Positions 33,000 through 47,390 are shown, counted from the first letter of the stretch. The stretch: 64,000 bases of DNA from Bryoerythrophyllum caledonicum (GCA_963971425.1 OZ020518.1:4538263-4602262), one strand, 5' to 3'. Translations and numbers: made by a program. The notes: generated by a model not told the origin, from the letters alone.

Positions 33000-34860
33000 A
33001 GCAGAGGTCCAGGTCATCAAGGTTATCTTGAGTACTATATATGACATTTATAAACCCAGTTATACACAAGGCTCATATTAATACTTGTTCTTAAATGTTT
33101 GTAGCTAAAGTTCTGTTCTCAATAAACTGAAACACGCACATCATGCTCTCGTTTGCTGTCATAACGGGTTGCCTCTGTCAGTATGTTTCAAGTGACATTT
33201 CCATGAGCGCCTTTGACATTGCCAGTTGCTATACGCTGTGATTTAGGGTACGACCATGTGTGACAACTTTTCCATGATTTGATGAGGTTCACGTATGGAG
33301 ACGAACTTGTAGGTTACATATCATGCACACGTGGTAAGATGTGTGTTTCAACTTTGAGATGTGTGAGGTAGAGGACTCTATTCCCATTTGTTTAACCCCG
33401 AAAGGACCTAATGTTCATTTGGAAATAAAACAATTCACTTTTACTGCAATTATCGTACAAGGTAAGTGTATTTGCAACTAAGTAGTTATCAAGGTCCTTT
33501 CTTGGAGACCACTTTAGGTCTAACATGGATATATTATCTTGCACCTCGTGCATAGCATCATTCTAAAACCTCCTATGCCATGCCCTTTATTTTTCCATCT
33601 TTTTAATTATTTATTTATTTTTATAAAAAATAAATTACCTTTGTTGTTTGGCCTAACATAAACTTAGACACCTCCTATCTCATGCAATTTGTAATATATT
33701 AAGCTATCTTCCTTAACAGAGAATTTTATCACATGGATTGTTTATAAGATCAATTCATTATGTTGAATTATTTTCATTTGATTTTTCTAATCAACAAACT
33801 TCTTTCAAATTGGATGGAGTGTGATGGTGAAGGGCTACAACATTTTTATGAATTAAGTGCAAATATTTCATTTTAGAAGGAACAAACATTTTAATGCAAA
33901 AGGACTCAAAATTAAGTCATCTTCTCTTCAAATGCTAAAATCTTTCAATGTATGTGGTCAAGAATTATGAAATAAGATGTACTATACATATGGTATTTTC
34001 ATCTTTGGATTCTGAAGCTAGGGTACAATGATATCACTTGTTTTTTTTAATTTGGTAAATATACATATTAAAACAATAATTTTAAAGTATTTATCTTAAG
34101 AGATACAAAGAAGAAGCTCTAGGAGTTAAATGTTCTGGTTGACAAATTGTACTACAAAAAATATTTGGGATTCAAGACTACTAAATAAATCAATAAATCG
34201 GATGCGCAAAACAAAAGGTATTGATGTTTTATTTCTTTTAAATGTGCATACAAGTCCAACAATCATTTGCACAATCATTTACACAAATACGGATATGAGT
34301 CCAAGCTCAACTACCACATACACAAATACGGAGACGAGTTCAACAACCATTTATTTATACAAGTTGGGGAGCATTCTGGATTAATGATGTGTTACTTTAA
34401 TAGTTGGCAACTTCACAACCATTATTTTGACCTTTTTCGCTCTCGTGTTTCATATCCTTAGGTGGCATTGTCGGTGATGTGCCCTTATCTGTCTTTACTA
34501 CTTTCCTGCCTTTAGATGTATGATTGTTTTGTGAATCATTCCATGCGTGCCCGGGTGAATATGAAATTGACATTTCAATTGCCGCTACACAATCCATCAC
34601 CAAATGAAATCAAATTGGAAATTCTTTTTCAAAACCCGGATGTTGGACTAAAGTGTAAGCTTGTTGTGACATGTACCATGTCGTACAAGCTTTTAGTGAA
34701 TTGCATGGCAAACCCAAACATGGAGTCATTGTTCAGCTTCTTTGTAGGAAGAAGACAAACCCCTGAGTGAATAACATGTATATATAATTTGTGACACACG
34801 TTAGTGACAAGGTGGACAATATTATTCATGCGTGGGGCATGAAATGGGCACTGCCTTTCT
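33000..34860. other. AT-rich intergenic DNA
   Basis: Only a possible isolated MITE end (TTAACCCCGAAAGGACC near 33394) is seen. ORFs at 34130-34770 have no recognisable features. Confidence 0.35.
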
Positions 34861-34865
34861 CTTCA

Positions 34866-36024
34866 TTAACCCCTAAAGTTCCTTGACAATTTCTGTCCAA
34901 AACTAGTCCAAAACTGCCATAGTCAAACATGGCCGCAATAATCACATTATTTATAAGAATTCTCAACTTTTAACCGTAAGATCTAAAACTAGACTCATGT
35001 ATAATAATCCTGTAAAATATTAGTTGCAATCCACCGCACGGATGTGAAGATTATAGTGTTTGAAGTGCAAGAAGTAGTTTTTTTTCCCTCTTGCCGGACA
35101 AAGTCAGCTCACTTTGACCAAGCATATCTTCTAGTTTTTATAGTACATTGTGTTGGAAACCATTACCAATGTAAAGAATATGATGTTAGCTAAGTGTGGG
35201 CAAAATTTGAGGTCATTTCGAGGGGTACATCATGCTCAAATAAATACTTTAGTGAAAGGCGGTATAAAACAATGCAAATGACTACAAATGAAGTGAGAAA
35301 TTATTTGCTGAATATGAATTTACAAATTTAGAAATCCGTACAGTTGAAATGTGGAATTTAATTTTTTACTTATTTTAGATATTTAAAAAAAAAACAGGTA
35401 AAATCTCTCATTTTAATGAATTTATTGAATTATTCAAATATTATAGGTGAGGGCAGGGCTTCAAAATGGGGACCCTTCAAGAAATGAAGGGCCACATCAT
35501 CACCCACTCCCCTGTGCGGGATCCGCCCAGCTCCTCGGGGATGGCCCGCCACTGCAAGGCGTCGTTTTGTTTTTTTTTTCTTCTTCACACGTGCCGTCTC
35601 TTTCAGTACCCGGGCCCCGCCACAACCCCTGCCATGCACCACTTTATGCTATTTTTTAAAAATTTCTGTTTATCCCTTTTCTTGGAATTTGTGGGATCTT
35701 CCCTTCCACTATTCTTCCCCTTGATTTGGGCTGCCCCACCCTCCCTCCACTCTTTGTGTCCCTACTTATTGCCCCTCTTTCACACTTGTGTTTCATTGGT
35801 TCCCAGGGGTGCCCATGCTGCCGAGCCTCCCCATTTTTGACAATAGGTGGTACTAACTTTCAAACCGTAAATCCAAATAAAAATTTAAAAATACCTCCAC
35901 GAAGCTCTTATCAAGGCCGATCTACAATAAAAGTCTTTTTAAAAAAGGATTTTTTTTCGAATTTTAGGAACCTGCCCAAAATGTGAAATCCCCCTGAAGG
36001 AGACTCTGGTCCTTTAGGGGTTAA
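34866..36024 (-). mobile_element. TTAA-flanked family B-like MITE with a GC-rich insert
   Basis: TTAACCCCTAAAGTTCC to GGTCCTTTAGGGGTTAA, both TTAA present. The flanks are family B in reverse (about 34870-35440 and 35850-36024). 35446-35845 is CT/GC-rich foreign text with no gene recognised. Confidence 0.65.
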
Positions 36025-36256
36025 GGTGACCCCGTGGTTAATGTTAACGCATATGAGGGGTACCTATTGGCAGCCACCGGCTAAACATGGTAGAACACGT
36101 TTGGAAGTTCTTAACTAATTCACCTTTCATCGGAAAAACATGAAATCACTTGGGTTGAAATTGTAGTTGTATTGGCTATCACTCAAAATAAATGTATTAT
36201 TGATTGATCTCTCCATATATGCACATTGCTTAATTGATTGGTTATATGGGGGTATC
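36025..36256 (+). mobile_element. Tourist-like MITE, family H, short copy
   Basis: Starts GGTGACCCC directly after the TTAA at 36021-36024 and ends ATATGGGGGTATCC. It shares AAAACATGAAATCACTT and ATTGGCTATCACT with 23949-24317, and lacks about 130 bp of the left part. Confidence 0.6.
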
Positions 36257-36728
36257 CTAGGGCTTTGCACTATAATGCTCAATTTCTAAATAGTATTAAG
36301 TGCATTTGTGTTCACTGCCTTGGTCGAAGTTCAGGCAAGATGAGAAACACAATTATCATCCCTCACTTACATCCAAGGTGGGACAAGCAAGGGGCTAATT
36401 CTCTGGGGTCATTGGAATGGGAACATGATACAAGAAAAGCTTGATGATTTTGTGGCATAGTATTATGCCATTGTGCACAAAATATATTATCCTTTAAGGC
36501 CTTACAAGCTCACAAGGCCTGGACAATCTATGAGCACTGTAGATTATGCAGAACATCATCTACATAGGGTATACATTTCATTACAACCCCACTTCACAAA
36601 ACCACCATAGTTTGCCACTGCTTGCATAGCTTTTGGCAACGTCGGTCCTAGTCAATGCTCATCTTGCTTCTACAGAGGTGGCCTCAAGGGTTAGTGTACC
36701 CAGATGACCAATATATGGTTGTTAGGCC

Positions 36729-37646
36729 TTAACCCCTAAGAGCCCAAGTGTACGTGGGGTGTACGTTTTGGATTTTGGGCAGATTCCTAAAATTCAATTT
36801 AAAAAAAAAAAAAAACTCTTGTACTAGATTGTCCCTGATAAGAGCTCCATGGAGGTATTTTTATTATTTTTGGATTCATGGTTTCAAAATTAGTACCACT
36901 CAAAGTTAGATATGGGTACTCCGGGCACCTCCAAAATTTTGCTAGAAGTCTCTATTGACATTGAGATTTTCCATTCATGTAGAGAATATTACATTCCTTG
37001 AAGATATCCAAAAAAAAATTGTCCTTAGTGTAAGAAAACATTTTGACACATTTTTACACATTTCGGGCAAGTGGGGAAAAAAACTTCATCTTTTTTACAT
37101 AAAACCTAGAGATCTTCATAGTTTTTGCATTTTATTTTTTCTATGACAACATGTGGTGTTAAACCTTTTAATTGACTGTTTAGATTATCATTCTAAAACG
37201 TATTAAATTCTCAAAAAAATTAACTGTGGATTGATTATTTTTGAACCTCCACTCCTTGCACACTTATTTTGAATATGTTACACCCGTTCTCTACCTCTAA
37301 AAATTGTTGAATACGGAACTAACATCATGCTTGACACAATGGTAAAAGGTTTAGACCTTGTGCAGTGCAGAAATTTAATACCAAGTGAAGTCAAAGTCTG
37401 CTTGCTGGTCCACACAACGCGGGGAAGAAAATGAACCATTTTCTTGACTTCAAACACTATAATCTTTCAATCCGTGCGGTCAAAGTGTAAGAAATTGTGT
37501 GAGTATGGTACTTGGTAAGTCCTCATGGAGATCCTACGGTCAAAAGGATAAATATAAGGTTTTGTTTCCTTCCTTACTCATTGCAAGAGAATCAACAATT
37601 TTGAAGTGTTTTTGGTGTGAAATCGTCACGGGCTCTTAGGGGTTAA
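36729..37646 (+). mobile_element. TTAA-flanked MITE, family B copy 2
   Basis: TTAACCCCTAAGAGCCCAAG to CACGGGCTCTTAGGGGTTAA. Perfect 13-bp inverted ends and perfect TTAA flanks; the best-kept member of the family. It encodes nothing recognisable. Confidence 0.9.
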
Positions 37647-38041
37647 AGGGTTAATGCATGAAATTCTCTCTCCTTGAAAAACAATCATGTCACTTCTTAT
37701 GTCATTAGTTTTTCCCCTCCTTCCATCAATGATCTCTCCACCCGAGGCCTGTTTCATAATCCAGGACCATCATTTGGACCAAACCTGAACATCCATAAAC
37801 GATACTGAAGAGCCCAGACTGTTGTCCTGGGCCTCCAATTAACACCTTATCCAATCATCCAGGACATGCATCAGTGCCTGTGACAACGTAGAAAAAACTC
37901 TGTTTTCAGGTCAACTGCACCCATTTGACCCTCACATCATAGCAACACCTTCGCAGTAAAATTAAATCTGAAAAATAACAATTCAGGTTGACTCCCAAAT
38001 TTTTGAAACTCTACTGTCATCATGGAGTTCAATGAAAGTAA

Positions 38042-38380
38042 ACCGCCCGTAACCGACAAGTTAAGCAATGTGCATACAATGAGAGAAGAAATAATGATAC
38101 ATTTATTTTTCAGCAATAGCCAATACAATTACAATTTCAACCCAGGGTGGTATTTTTCCGATTGAATGTGAATTCGTTTTGAATTTCAAAAGTGTGCTGT
38201 CATGTTTAGCCGGTGGCTGCCAATAGGTACCTTCCGTAAGCGCCAACCAAAAGTAAGGGGTCTTGACTAATAGCAAACTTCCATTTGGAGATGAATGGGT
38301 GGTAATCGGATGAAAGTGGGTTGAATAAACCCCAATTAAATAAGTGTTGGTTTTGGGTTTTGGTTGGTTATTAGGGGAAC
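38042..38380 (-). mobile_element. Tourist-like MITE, family H, inverted copy
   Basis: ACCGCCCGTAACCGACAAG at the left, GGTTGGTTATTAGGGG at the right. Contains ATAGCCAATACAATTACAA and CTTCCATTTGGAGATGAATG, the inverse of the 23949 copy. Confidence 0.65.
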
Positions 38381-38639
38381 AGTGTACAAGGGGAGAAAAA
38401 AGAGAAGTGTCTTACCAAAAGTATTGTGATAAAATGGGGACTTTTATCAAACCAACCCTTCTGCTTGTGTTCAACTTTTATAAAAGATTAATAGCTCTAG
38501 AACAATTGAATAAGAGGAACGACTTAGTTTTGCCCTAGATTTGGCACCATTACAATGGAAGAGGTTTTTCTAGTTGCTAAAATTTCTCAGTTTATAAAGT
38601 CACAATAAGTTGCAATAAGAAACCACTCTTGTGAATTTT

Positions 38640-39000
38640 AATACTACTTGTTTTTCACTCTTGGTAGTTGTTAGATCAATGAAAGAGCTTGGTGGTCACA
38701 AACTCAAGATATTGATAGTTTTAGTTGCCTTTTAGAAGGAAGAAGGAGAGTGCATTTTGTACCCAAGGTGTCTTTGAATTCATTATAGGTTTTTAGAGCT
38801 ACTGAGGACTGATTTCAACGATGAAAAATGAGAAAAAGAGGTCAAAAGTTATGGTATGAGTGCCTCACTCTAGAGATAAGTTCCAAGAAGCTTCACCAAA
38901 GTTGAGGTCTCCCAAGAGTCTTCAACAAGAACAACAACTCTCGTCTCTTTTAAAAAGAGGTCGACATGAGCAAAGCGTATGGTCGTTCCACGGCTAAGTC
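38640..39000. repeat. Intergenic copy of the intron-associated repeat
   Basis: GAAAGAGCTTGGTGGTC and AAGAGGTCAAAA.T.ATGGTA...TGCCTCACT match the SAXO-like intron 1 text at 61370-61520 over about 200 bp with gaps. Confidence 0.55.
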
Positions 39001-39838
39001 TATGACCAAGAATCTTCATCAAATTATTCAACCGAAACAGTTACTTGACAAGCACTTCCACTTGAAAATCCTCGCTGACCATCTGCAATAAAACATCGCA
39101 TTTGTGTGCACTTTGAGGCAGCTGGAAAAAGTTTGCAATCAAACTATCAAAACTTCGATGGAACGTTACAGTGATTTGGACATGTTGACAACACACAAGC
39201 GTTGTTTTGAAGTTCACCCTCCTTGTCATGTATGATCTTGCCTTGTTCATGTGCATGATTGGAGCACATTCTTTAATGTTTCACCTATGTTGGTGGGCAC
39301 ATAATTTCATAGGAGCATTTTAGGTTGCTTGTAGCATCCTCAATGGGCCCGCAACTTGTGCCTCAACCTCATCTTTTGAGGTTGGGCAATCGTCACCTTG
39401 ATCAATGGGGCCTTTAACATTGTCTTCATTGTTCAAGACTCAAAGATTATCTTTCCACGTAGCTCTTTTCTTCTTGAATCTTTGAACAAAACTCATGAAT
39501 TGGAAATGTAAATTGCAACCACATGAACATGCTCAAGATTTGCAAAAGTCCACTTCATGACTTTGTACTTTAGAGGGTTAATATCAGTGTTTCAAATATA
39601 TTATCTTAGATCCAAGGATTTGTGCTACTAAAAGGCAACGTAAAAGAGGTTAGATTTTAATTACTCATTTGTCAATTACAACAAAAATGTATTTCTGTTA
39701 GTAATTTTGACAACTCTAGCGTATAACCGGGTAGAAAATTATGGAAATATATATGACAACCGGATTATTTGTTTATTCATTCCTCAGTTATAGCCTTTGA
39801 TCTTTACAAAATAATGTGTAACGAAATGGATTAACGCT

Positions 39839-40713
39839 TTAACCCCTAAAGGACCATTTGTATTTGTGGGGTACAAACCGATTTTGGGCAAGTTTCTAAA
39901 AATCCATTTTTGGAGATAACTTCTTGAAATTTTTAGTGAGAATAGAAATAGGGGTTATCTTTGGATGAATTGTTCCTTACTTTTTTTGGAATTTTAGGGG
40001 AAAAATTATGGTGCTTCAAATGTAAAAAGCTCTACTCTTTTGGCAGTTGGGCAGAGTAATATAGAGATGAATAGTGCTACTATAGGATTGACAATTGCAC
40101 TTTTTTGAGGCGGGTAGTAGTGAAGGAAAGTTCTTAGCAACCTTCATTTTTTCACTTTAAAATGCATAGAAATTAAGGATTCACTCTTTTTAAAGAATAT
40201 TTATCTTATTGTTAGAATAAATCATAATAATTCTTTTCACCGTTTGGATTTTAGATCCAAAAATTATCTTTCTATTTAAAAACAAAATTGCTTTCCTAAG
40301 TAAAGGGCCACTTCTTATATCCCTAGTCGTTGCAGGTCCATTTTTCTTATCGTAAACACCTCCATTCCTTGTGATTTTTGGTGTGCAATGACCTAACACA
40401 AGGTAGAACAAAGATACATTGAGTTCATGCAATGTGTAGTGCAAGTATGCCATTATCTTGAGTTGAAGTACGCTAAACCTGTTCGGGCACAACAGAAGAA
40501 AAAAATTGCACTCTTCAAATACTTATATCTTTCAATTTGCATGATCAAAGTTTATAAAAAATCTAGGGTGTCTTTTTGTAATAGTTAACTTAAATGATCC
40601 AACGGTTGAGATTAATAAGAAGTTGTTTGAATAAGTCTAATAATATCTCATTTTAAAGTGGTAGTTTTGAGGTGGTTTTGATAAAGCACTACGCCCGGTC
40701 CTTTAGGGCTTAA
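39839..40713 (-). mobile_element. TTAA-flanked MITE, family E copy 1
   Basis: TTAACCCCTAAAGGACC to GGTCCTTTAGGGCTTAA. About 13-bp inverted ends, 875 bp. The body matches 42507-43519 in reverse (GGCCACTTCTTAT vs its inverse near 43055). Confidence 0.85.
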
Positions 40714-41287
40714 CATCTAAGTGGACTACGAGGCCCTAGGAGAATCTACAAGCATAATAGATTATGCATGACTTCATCAACACAATGGATACATTTCATC
40801 GCGACCCCACTTCACGGAAATCACCGTAGTTTGTCAATGCATGCATTGATTAGAGATTAGGGAGATGCGTTAGAAAGCCCTCCTAGCCCAAACTGCGTTC
40901 TAAACAATGAAACAACAACGGCCAATGACGTGTAAACTAAGTGCACTATGAGTACCAAAAATGACCTTCCAAGGCCTCGTAGAACATGACCCTTTAACGA
41001 CGAGGCCTTGCATGGGACCCCGGAAAATCTACAAAGGTAATAGATCAATCGCAAAAGAAAGTGAACAACATCCACTTGGAGGGTACATTTCAATGTTGAC
41101 TTTTTTACATGATTCATTGTAATTTGTAAATGCCTCAACCGATTGGAGATCGAGAAGTGGGCTAGATGGAGGAAAGCAAAGCGCATCACCGCTCCAAACA
41201 GTGCAAATCGATCCAACGGTTCAATCAACAGTGGTTCCCTAACACTCGTCTCATTAACCCCTTTTTGGTCCCTTTGTTGTTAAAGGA

Positions 41288-42084
41288 ATAACCCTTTGCC
41301 GCCTAAGAAGCCCGAAATGGAACTCTGGAGGTGCTAAAACTCAATTTGCATGAAATCCATGAGGAATTAGGCTTCTAAATATGAGGTTCAGATTTGCGCA
41401 CACATTACATGAACACTCTCCAACAATCAAATCATGATTTGGATTTACAGAACTCTTAGAGAAGCTAGGAATACAATACAAACTACATCAAATACACTAA
41501 AATACAGAGAACACAATGAATACCATGCCACATACTATGTTGTATTTCACACATGCACATTGATTTTGGTCTTAAATTTTGATTGAACTTCGTCTTTTAG
41601 ACATTCTTCATTGTTTTGTGATTGATGACCTCTCTCCTCACATACAAAACTCCCGTCATGATTCGTATAAGGTTGGAACATTTTCATATACAATCAAGTA
41701 GACAAAAGCAAAAAATTCACCAGTAATTGTGTAAAACTATTTTCTTCACACATGATATGTCAATGCGAAGCTATCAACCTAGTGCACATGTGGACCGCTC
41801 TTATTCAAAGTAAAAGAAATCCTGCAAGAATCTATTGATGGTTAAAGTAGTACACCCTCCAAAATCCACAGTTCTCACTAGCAATACACAGTAACTTTAA
41901 ACACTATAATCTTTTCCATCAACCGTTGGATGTTGTGCAAAACTTCCCCAAAGTTCACGTCATGGATTAAGTTCAATTTTGTAAGGCTAGGTACTAATAT
42001 TAGGCATTGTATTTTCATCAAATCCAGTCCAAAGAAAAAAAATGTTGGTTTTTCCAGAAACATAGCTGGGCGGTAAAGGGTTAA
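41288..42084 (-). mobile_element. TTAA-flanked MITE, family A copy 2
   Basis: Inverted copy: left end CCCTTTGCCGCC, right end GGGCGGTAAAGGGTTAA. The right TTAA is intact and the left reads ATAA. The body matches 1221-2026 in reverse. Confidence 0.85.
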
Positions 42085-42506
42085 AGGGTGAAAATCAAGA
42101 ATGAGAACCAATGGGAGGCGGCCACGTACACGTCTAAAGTCAACCGCCGGTTATGGACTTAAAACACTGCAAATCTCCAGCTTCGTGGGAAGTTTTGAGT
42201 TAATCCTTTATTAAATGCTTAAAAGGAAAAGATTCCCAGCAGCCATTTTGTTAATTAGGGGTGGGCCCCAATGGACCTTTAGGAGATTAGCAAACATTCT
42301 ACTGTAGTAATATTCTGTCCGTTAAGAAAAAGTACACTCCTCATTTCCTGCTTTAACCCTATAATAGGTTTGGTGGCAAACATGCTTGTGCGTGGGGAAT
42401 ATGAATTGATGGTGGTTGGTGAAGTCAACCTAGCTGTTGTGCTCTGGTGTTATACGATCCAATGTACGGTGTGTCTTTGGTTTTTTAGGTGGTTGTGGTA
42501 TTCTAA

Positions 42507-43519
42507 ATAGCCCCTAAAGGACCAAGACTATGTTTCACCAAAGCCACCCCAAAATTGCCTCTCTATGATGAGACGTTGCAAGACTAATTTGAACTTTCTG
42601 TTCGTACTATTTTCAATCGTAGGATCTTCAATTTCACTATTACAAGTAGGCACTCCAATTTTTTTGTAAACTTTGACCACATGGATTGTAAGATACACAC
42701 ATTTAAAGAATATGATGAGACATCGCAAGACTAATTCGAATTATTTTTTTGACTATTTTCAATTGTAGGATCTTCAATTTCACTACTACAAGCACGCACT
42801 CCAAATTTTTTGTAAACTTTGAACGCATGGATTGTAAGATACACGCATTTGAAGAGTGCAGAATATTTCTTTCTTCTGGGCACGGACATGAGCAGTGTAT
42901 TTTGACTCTAGATAATGGCATGTTTTTACTCTGCACTTTGCATAAGTTTTATAGATTCATGTTCTACCTTGTATTAGGTCATTGCACGCCAAAAATAACA
43001 AGTAATGAAGGTGTTTTGGATATGAAAAATGGAGTTGCAATGACTAGGGGTGTAGAAAGCGGCCCTTTACCTAGGATAGCAATTTTATTTTTTTAATAGA
43101 GAAATAATTGTTGGATCTAAAATATGAACGGTGTATGGAGTTATTATGACTTTTTGTAACTTTAGAAAAAATATTTAGAAAAATTAGTAAAATCCTTAAT
43201 TTCTACACGTTTTTAAGTGAAAACAAAAATGTTTGCCAAGAACTTTTCTTTACTACTATCCACCTAAAAAATGTGCAATAGTCAACTCTACAATACTACT
43301 ATTCATCTCTATAATACCCCGCCTAGGTGCCCAAAAGTTGAGCCTTTATGTTTGAAGCACCACAACTTAGTCCTTGTAAGTCCAAAAAAATCCCTGCAAA
43401 GATAACATATATTCCTATTATCAGTGTAAATTTCAAGAAGTTATCTTAAAAATTGATTTTAAGGAACCTCCCAAAATCAATTTCTATCCCACATGTACAC
43501 TTGGACCTTTACGGGTTAA
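42507..43519 (+). mobile_element. TTAA-flanked MITE, family E copy 2
   Basis: Left end CCCCTAAAGGACCAAG (flank decayed to ATAG), right end CTTGGACCTTTACGGGTTAA. It includes an internal direct duplication: ~120 bp at about 42555-42700 repeats at 42710-42850 (GATGAGAC.TTGCA/CGCAAGACTAATT, TAGGATCTTCAATTTCACTA). Confidence 0.8.
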
Positions 43520-43852
43520 GGTACCCCCCTCCAATAACCAATAACTTAAGCAATGTGCATATATTGAGAAGACAAACAATTATACATTATTTTTTAGTGA
43601 TAGCTAACAGAATTACAATTTCAACCTACGTGATTTCATATTATTCCAATGAAATGTGAGTTAGTTATAAATTTCCAAAGTGTGTTACCATGTTTAATGG
43701 ATGGTCGCCAATAGATACCTTCCGTAAGAGTTTACAGAAAGTAAGGTGTCGCAACAAATAGCAAACATCCATTTGGAAGTAAATGGATGGTAATGGGATG
43801 GATATACCCTAATTTTATAAGTGTTGGTTATGGGTTTTGGTTGGTTAGAAGT
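43520..43852 (-). mobile_element. Tourist-like MITE, family H, inserted at the TTAA end of a family E MITE
   Basis: GGTACCCCCC to GGTTTTGGTTGGTTAG-type end, between TAA trinucleotides. Its left TAA is the TAA of the neighbour's TTAA at 43516-43519. Confidence 0.65.
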
Positions 43853-43859
43853 TAACTTT

Positions 43860-46800
43860 GGACTCTAAACTTTGTCATAGTGTAAGCGGCCCTTACCTAC
43901 TACCAATTGCCACCATATTCTCTATTTTGCAAAGTCTCAGAATTAGGGAGAGTTGAAATGTTCACTGATGTTCATCCATGTATATAGTTGTCATCCATTG
44001 TTTTGACAACAAACTTATCACATACTTTTTGGGGAACGAAAATCTAGAAATTGAGATCATTGAGTGATTATTCCAAGACTTGGGTTGATTATTTTTTATT
44101 ATTTTTGCCATTGTATGAAATTGCACATGATTTTTTTTGGAATGCTCTCCAAGTGCCATTGAGTGACTCTAATACTGCATGTCTAAGCAAAATATACAAA
44201 GAAAGAAAGGTCACCTTTAACCTCCAAACCCCAAGCTTCACATGACACTAATTTAACATTAAAAGGAAATTTAGTATCACCATCACTAAATTCCTTCCCT
44301 TACTATACCCCTTTTGACATTAGGGATAATTAACACACCAAACAAAACAATGAGAGTAAACTACAAGAAAATAAAAAGATTAGGGCCTTACCATAAACAT
44401 GAAATAACAGAGTGCAACTATTTGATTACCATTCCTTATTTTTCTTAGAATCAATTTCTCAAAATTGGTAGATATGCAACAACTTGCACTTTGAAAGAGC
44501 TTGGTAACTATTCAAGCATATAGTATGAGGAGATATCAACAAAATACCCTGCAATATCCTTGATATACCGTTGTGATACCCATGGATATAATCTCATGAG
44601 ATGGTTACATACTTATAGGGTTGGTCAACATTCCGACTAAGTTTCATAATTAATTTTTTCAAATTTGCATAGTGTAGTAGCGGATTTTTCGTATAAGTTT
44701 CAAACTAATTTAGCCATTTTAGGAATCGATGTCTTTTACTCAACATGAGCTACGGTTCTCTTTGTGGTCCTTTTCTCATGCAATTAAATTTCGGTTTAAT
44801 TTGCTCCAAAAAAACCAAAAAAACAAAAGAAAAGATGAGCTATGGTTGACAAAACAACACAACTACTGTACGGTAGAGTACCGATATTCCCTAGATATTC
44901 CTCCAAAAGTACTGTATAGAAGCTTCTGCACAAGTACTACTGTAAACCATTATTGTTGGTTCAAAGTCCATTTAGATACGTTAGCACCTTTTTCAAAAAC
45001 GATTCACTTTTTCCCAACATTATTCTTGGTTCCAAAGTAGTTGTTGTGATTCTCATTATTAGCATCATTATAATAATTATTTGTTTGTTGTTTTTTGACT
45101 AGAAAAAAAAATGGGATGAGAAGGTGTGTGGGTTTTCCTTGGTACCCACATTTTATATATTTTTTTCATAAAGAATAATTTTAGATTGGCAAATGCCTAT
45201 CCATATTTATTTTTCTGAGCTAAACAAAGAGGTTGTGCTCTGGCATGCACTGAGCACCAAACGCACATGAAAACTTTATGACTTGACAGACACCCATTTT
45301 CAGTTTTTGTTCTTCTTGTATTACTATTTTTTTCTACAATTTAAGTTTGAACATTACATTCTTTCGCCCTAAACTACTTTCTTTACTACCGATTTAATTT
45401 CTTGAAGATAGTTTTGATAGAGTTTTTGTAAAGTTAAGCCAAATTGGAAAAAGATATCAGTTCTTTTGATTTCACTTACTTATGAAAACTGTTAATTCGA
45501 AAAAATCTGATGTCTATTAATATTATTAAAAATCATTAAAAAAATCGAGACATCCCTCTATTGAGATTGCAATAAAATATGAAAATCGGTGGATGCATGG
45601 GTGTTTATAGGTTGATATCACTAATTGTTCAAAAGAAGAAGAACTCCAATTACCAAAGGGGGCCGGCGTGAATAAAGTGTATGTTTGTTCCACCACTAAA
45701 TTTATGTCCACATGACATAGGGTAATTATATGGAACTACTTTCGCCTCTCGAGGGTAGACCACTATTTGTTTATACTTGAATAGTTGTTGGGTAAGAAAA
45801 GAAGAAAAACGCCGGTCCCGGGGGGGACCGACGTTAATAAAGTGTCTGTTCGCACCACCACTAAGACCAAGCTCATGTTGTTGGGTACATAAAACTTGGC
45901 GGTGTCTACACTCAAGTTAGACGTACCTTTGAGACTACATAAGAGGAGTCATCTTATAGTTTTAGTTGTATTTTTCTATTGCGTTGATTTATAGCTAAGT
46001 AGTAGAGTCTCCATTGTCTTTAATTACGAATGGGCATTCCCTAATTAAGTCCCTCTTCTCCTCGGAAACGCAACCCGTGATTTTCCAATTGAGCCCCTAA
46101 CCAAGTCCCCGACTAGTATCTACCACGTGGCTTCACTTTGGTCCTTTTTATTGTAAGATATTTTAGTTACTAAAATTGAAAAAAGAAACCAATAGTCGGT
46201 ATATGTTTGCCCAATTCTACAAATAACTCTAGTGTGCAATTTTTCAAATGCAGATTTCCACACACTAATATAGATACAATAGAGCATGGTTGTCATATAT
46301 TTATTTTTTATATAATAAAATGAGAAATGTGTGGATCCCAATACTAATATAGAATATGTCATTTTTGAATACCGTATTTTCAGGTCAGCTTTGGCACCTT
46401 GTTGTTGAAACAATATTTTTCTCTTTTGCAGGCATTCAGACACAATGCGTATTACCTAGGCAATACATGGGTATCACCTTGACAAATCTCTTGAATTTTT
46501 CCAAATAATTTTGACTTCTCCATTGTGAATCAATTTTGTAAGAAAGTGACCTGACGTTGGGTACCTCTTGAAATCTCTAAGACCGACGTGCTTGCTTTGT
46601 GGGTAGAGAGACCAAGGTGGAGGACTTTTAACAGCATTAACAACGTTCACCGCGTTAACAGTATCAATTGTACCCCTATTCCTAACCCTAACATTCTTTT
46701 GACTAACAACTAATTGGGCCCAGGCCTTTACCTGGCCTCGCCGGACCTGGCGGGGTGCTGCCTTGTATTTTTTCCCCCCCTGCAGTAAAAGTGTCCTTTA

Positions 46801-47390
46801 CTTGTGTCAAATTTTTTTTTAAAAAAAAATAAAAAAAATAAAATCTCTAAGACCACTTGAGTAATATCTAATGGTTTTTTTTTTGCTTATTGAAGAAAAA
46901 ATCAAAAAATAAATTTTTGGGGGTGAATGCTCTTCAAAATAATAATAATTAATTCTTCGGTTCAAGCGTGGCAACCCTGCTATGGTGCTTCTTACTTTAT
47001 ATAACTTATTGTAAAATTGGGTGATGAGGAATCTTTGAAGTTTTGTGTCATGGTTCAGAGCTTTGGCAGTTGCAGACCCATGTGTATGGTAGACTGACAT
47101 TTCAGAAGCTCTCTCTGATGCATTTATATGAATTTATCATATTTGTAATTAATCATAAAAAACTGCAATGAAGTTGCAAGGTTTCATGTACGAATCATAA
47201 AAAAAATTAAAGTTTCCTTGTCGTAAAATAAATAATTAAAGAAAAAATAATTAAAACCTTATTTACTGATTTTTGTGTTGTTTTGTAAATGTGTGACTTG
47301 CATCTCAAACAACTAAGGTATCATTGTTTGGACCATTGAACTTTGGAAGCTATTATTCTCCTTCATGATTTTGATGCAATGTGTTAGGGC
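43860..47390. other. AT-rich intergenic DNA
   Basis: No genes are seen. A short repeat (AATAAAGTGT.TGTTC..ACCACTAA) occurs at 45672 and 45837 and again, partly, near 57590. A GC-rich patch at 46715-46790 (CTGGCCTCGCCGGACCTGGC) is unexplained. Confidence 0.35.

Noticed and set aside
35446-35845. Possible gene in a CT/GC-rich patch (124-codon ORF)
   Set aside because: Low-complexity Phe/Leu/Pro/Ser product inside a MITE-bounded segment, no motifs.
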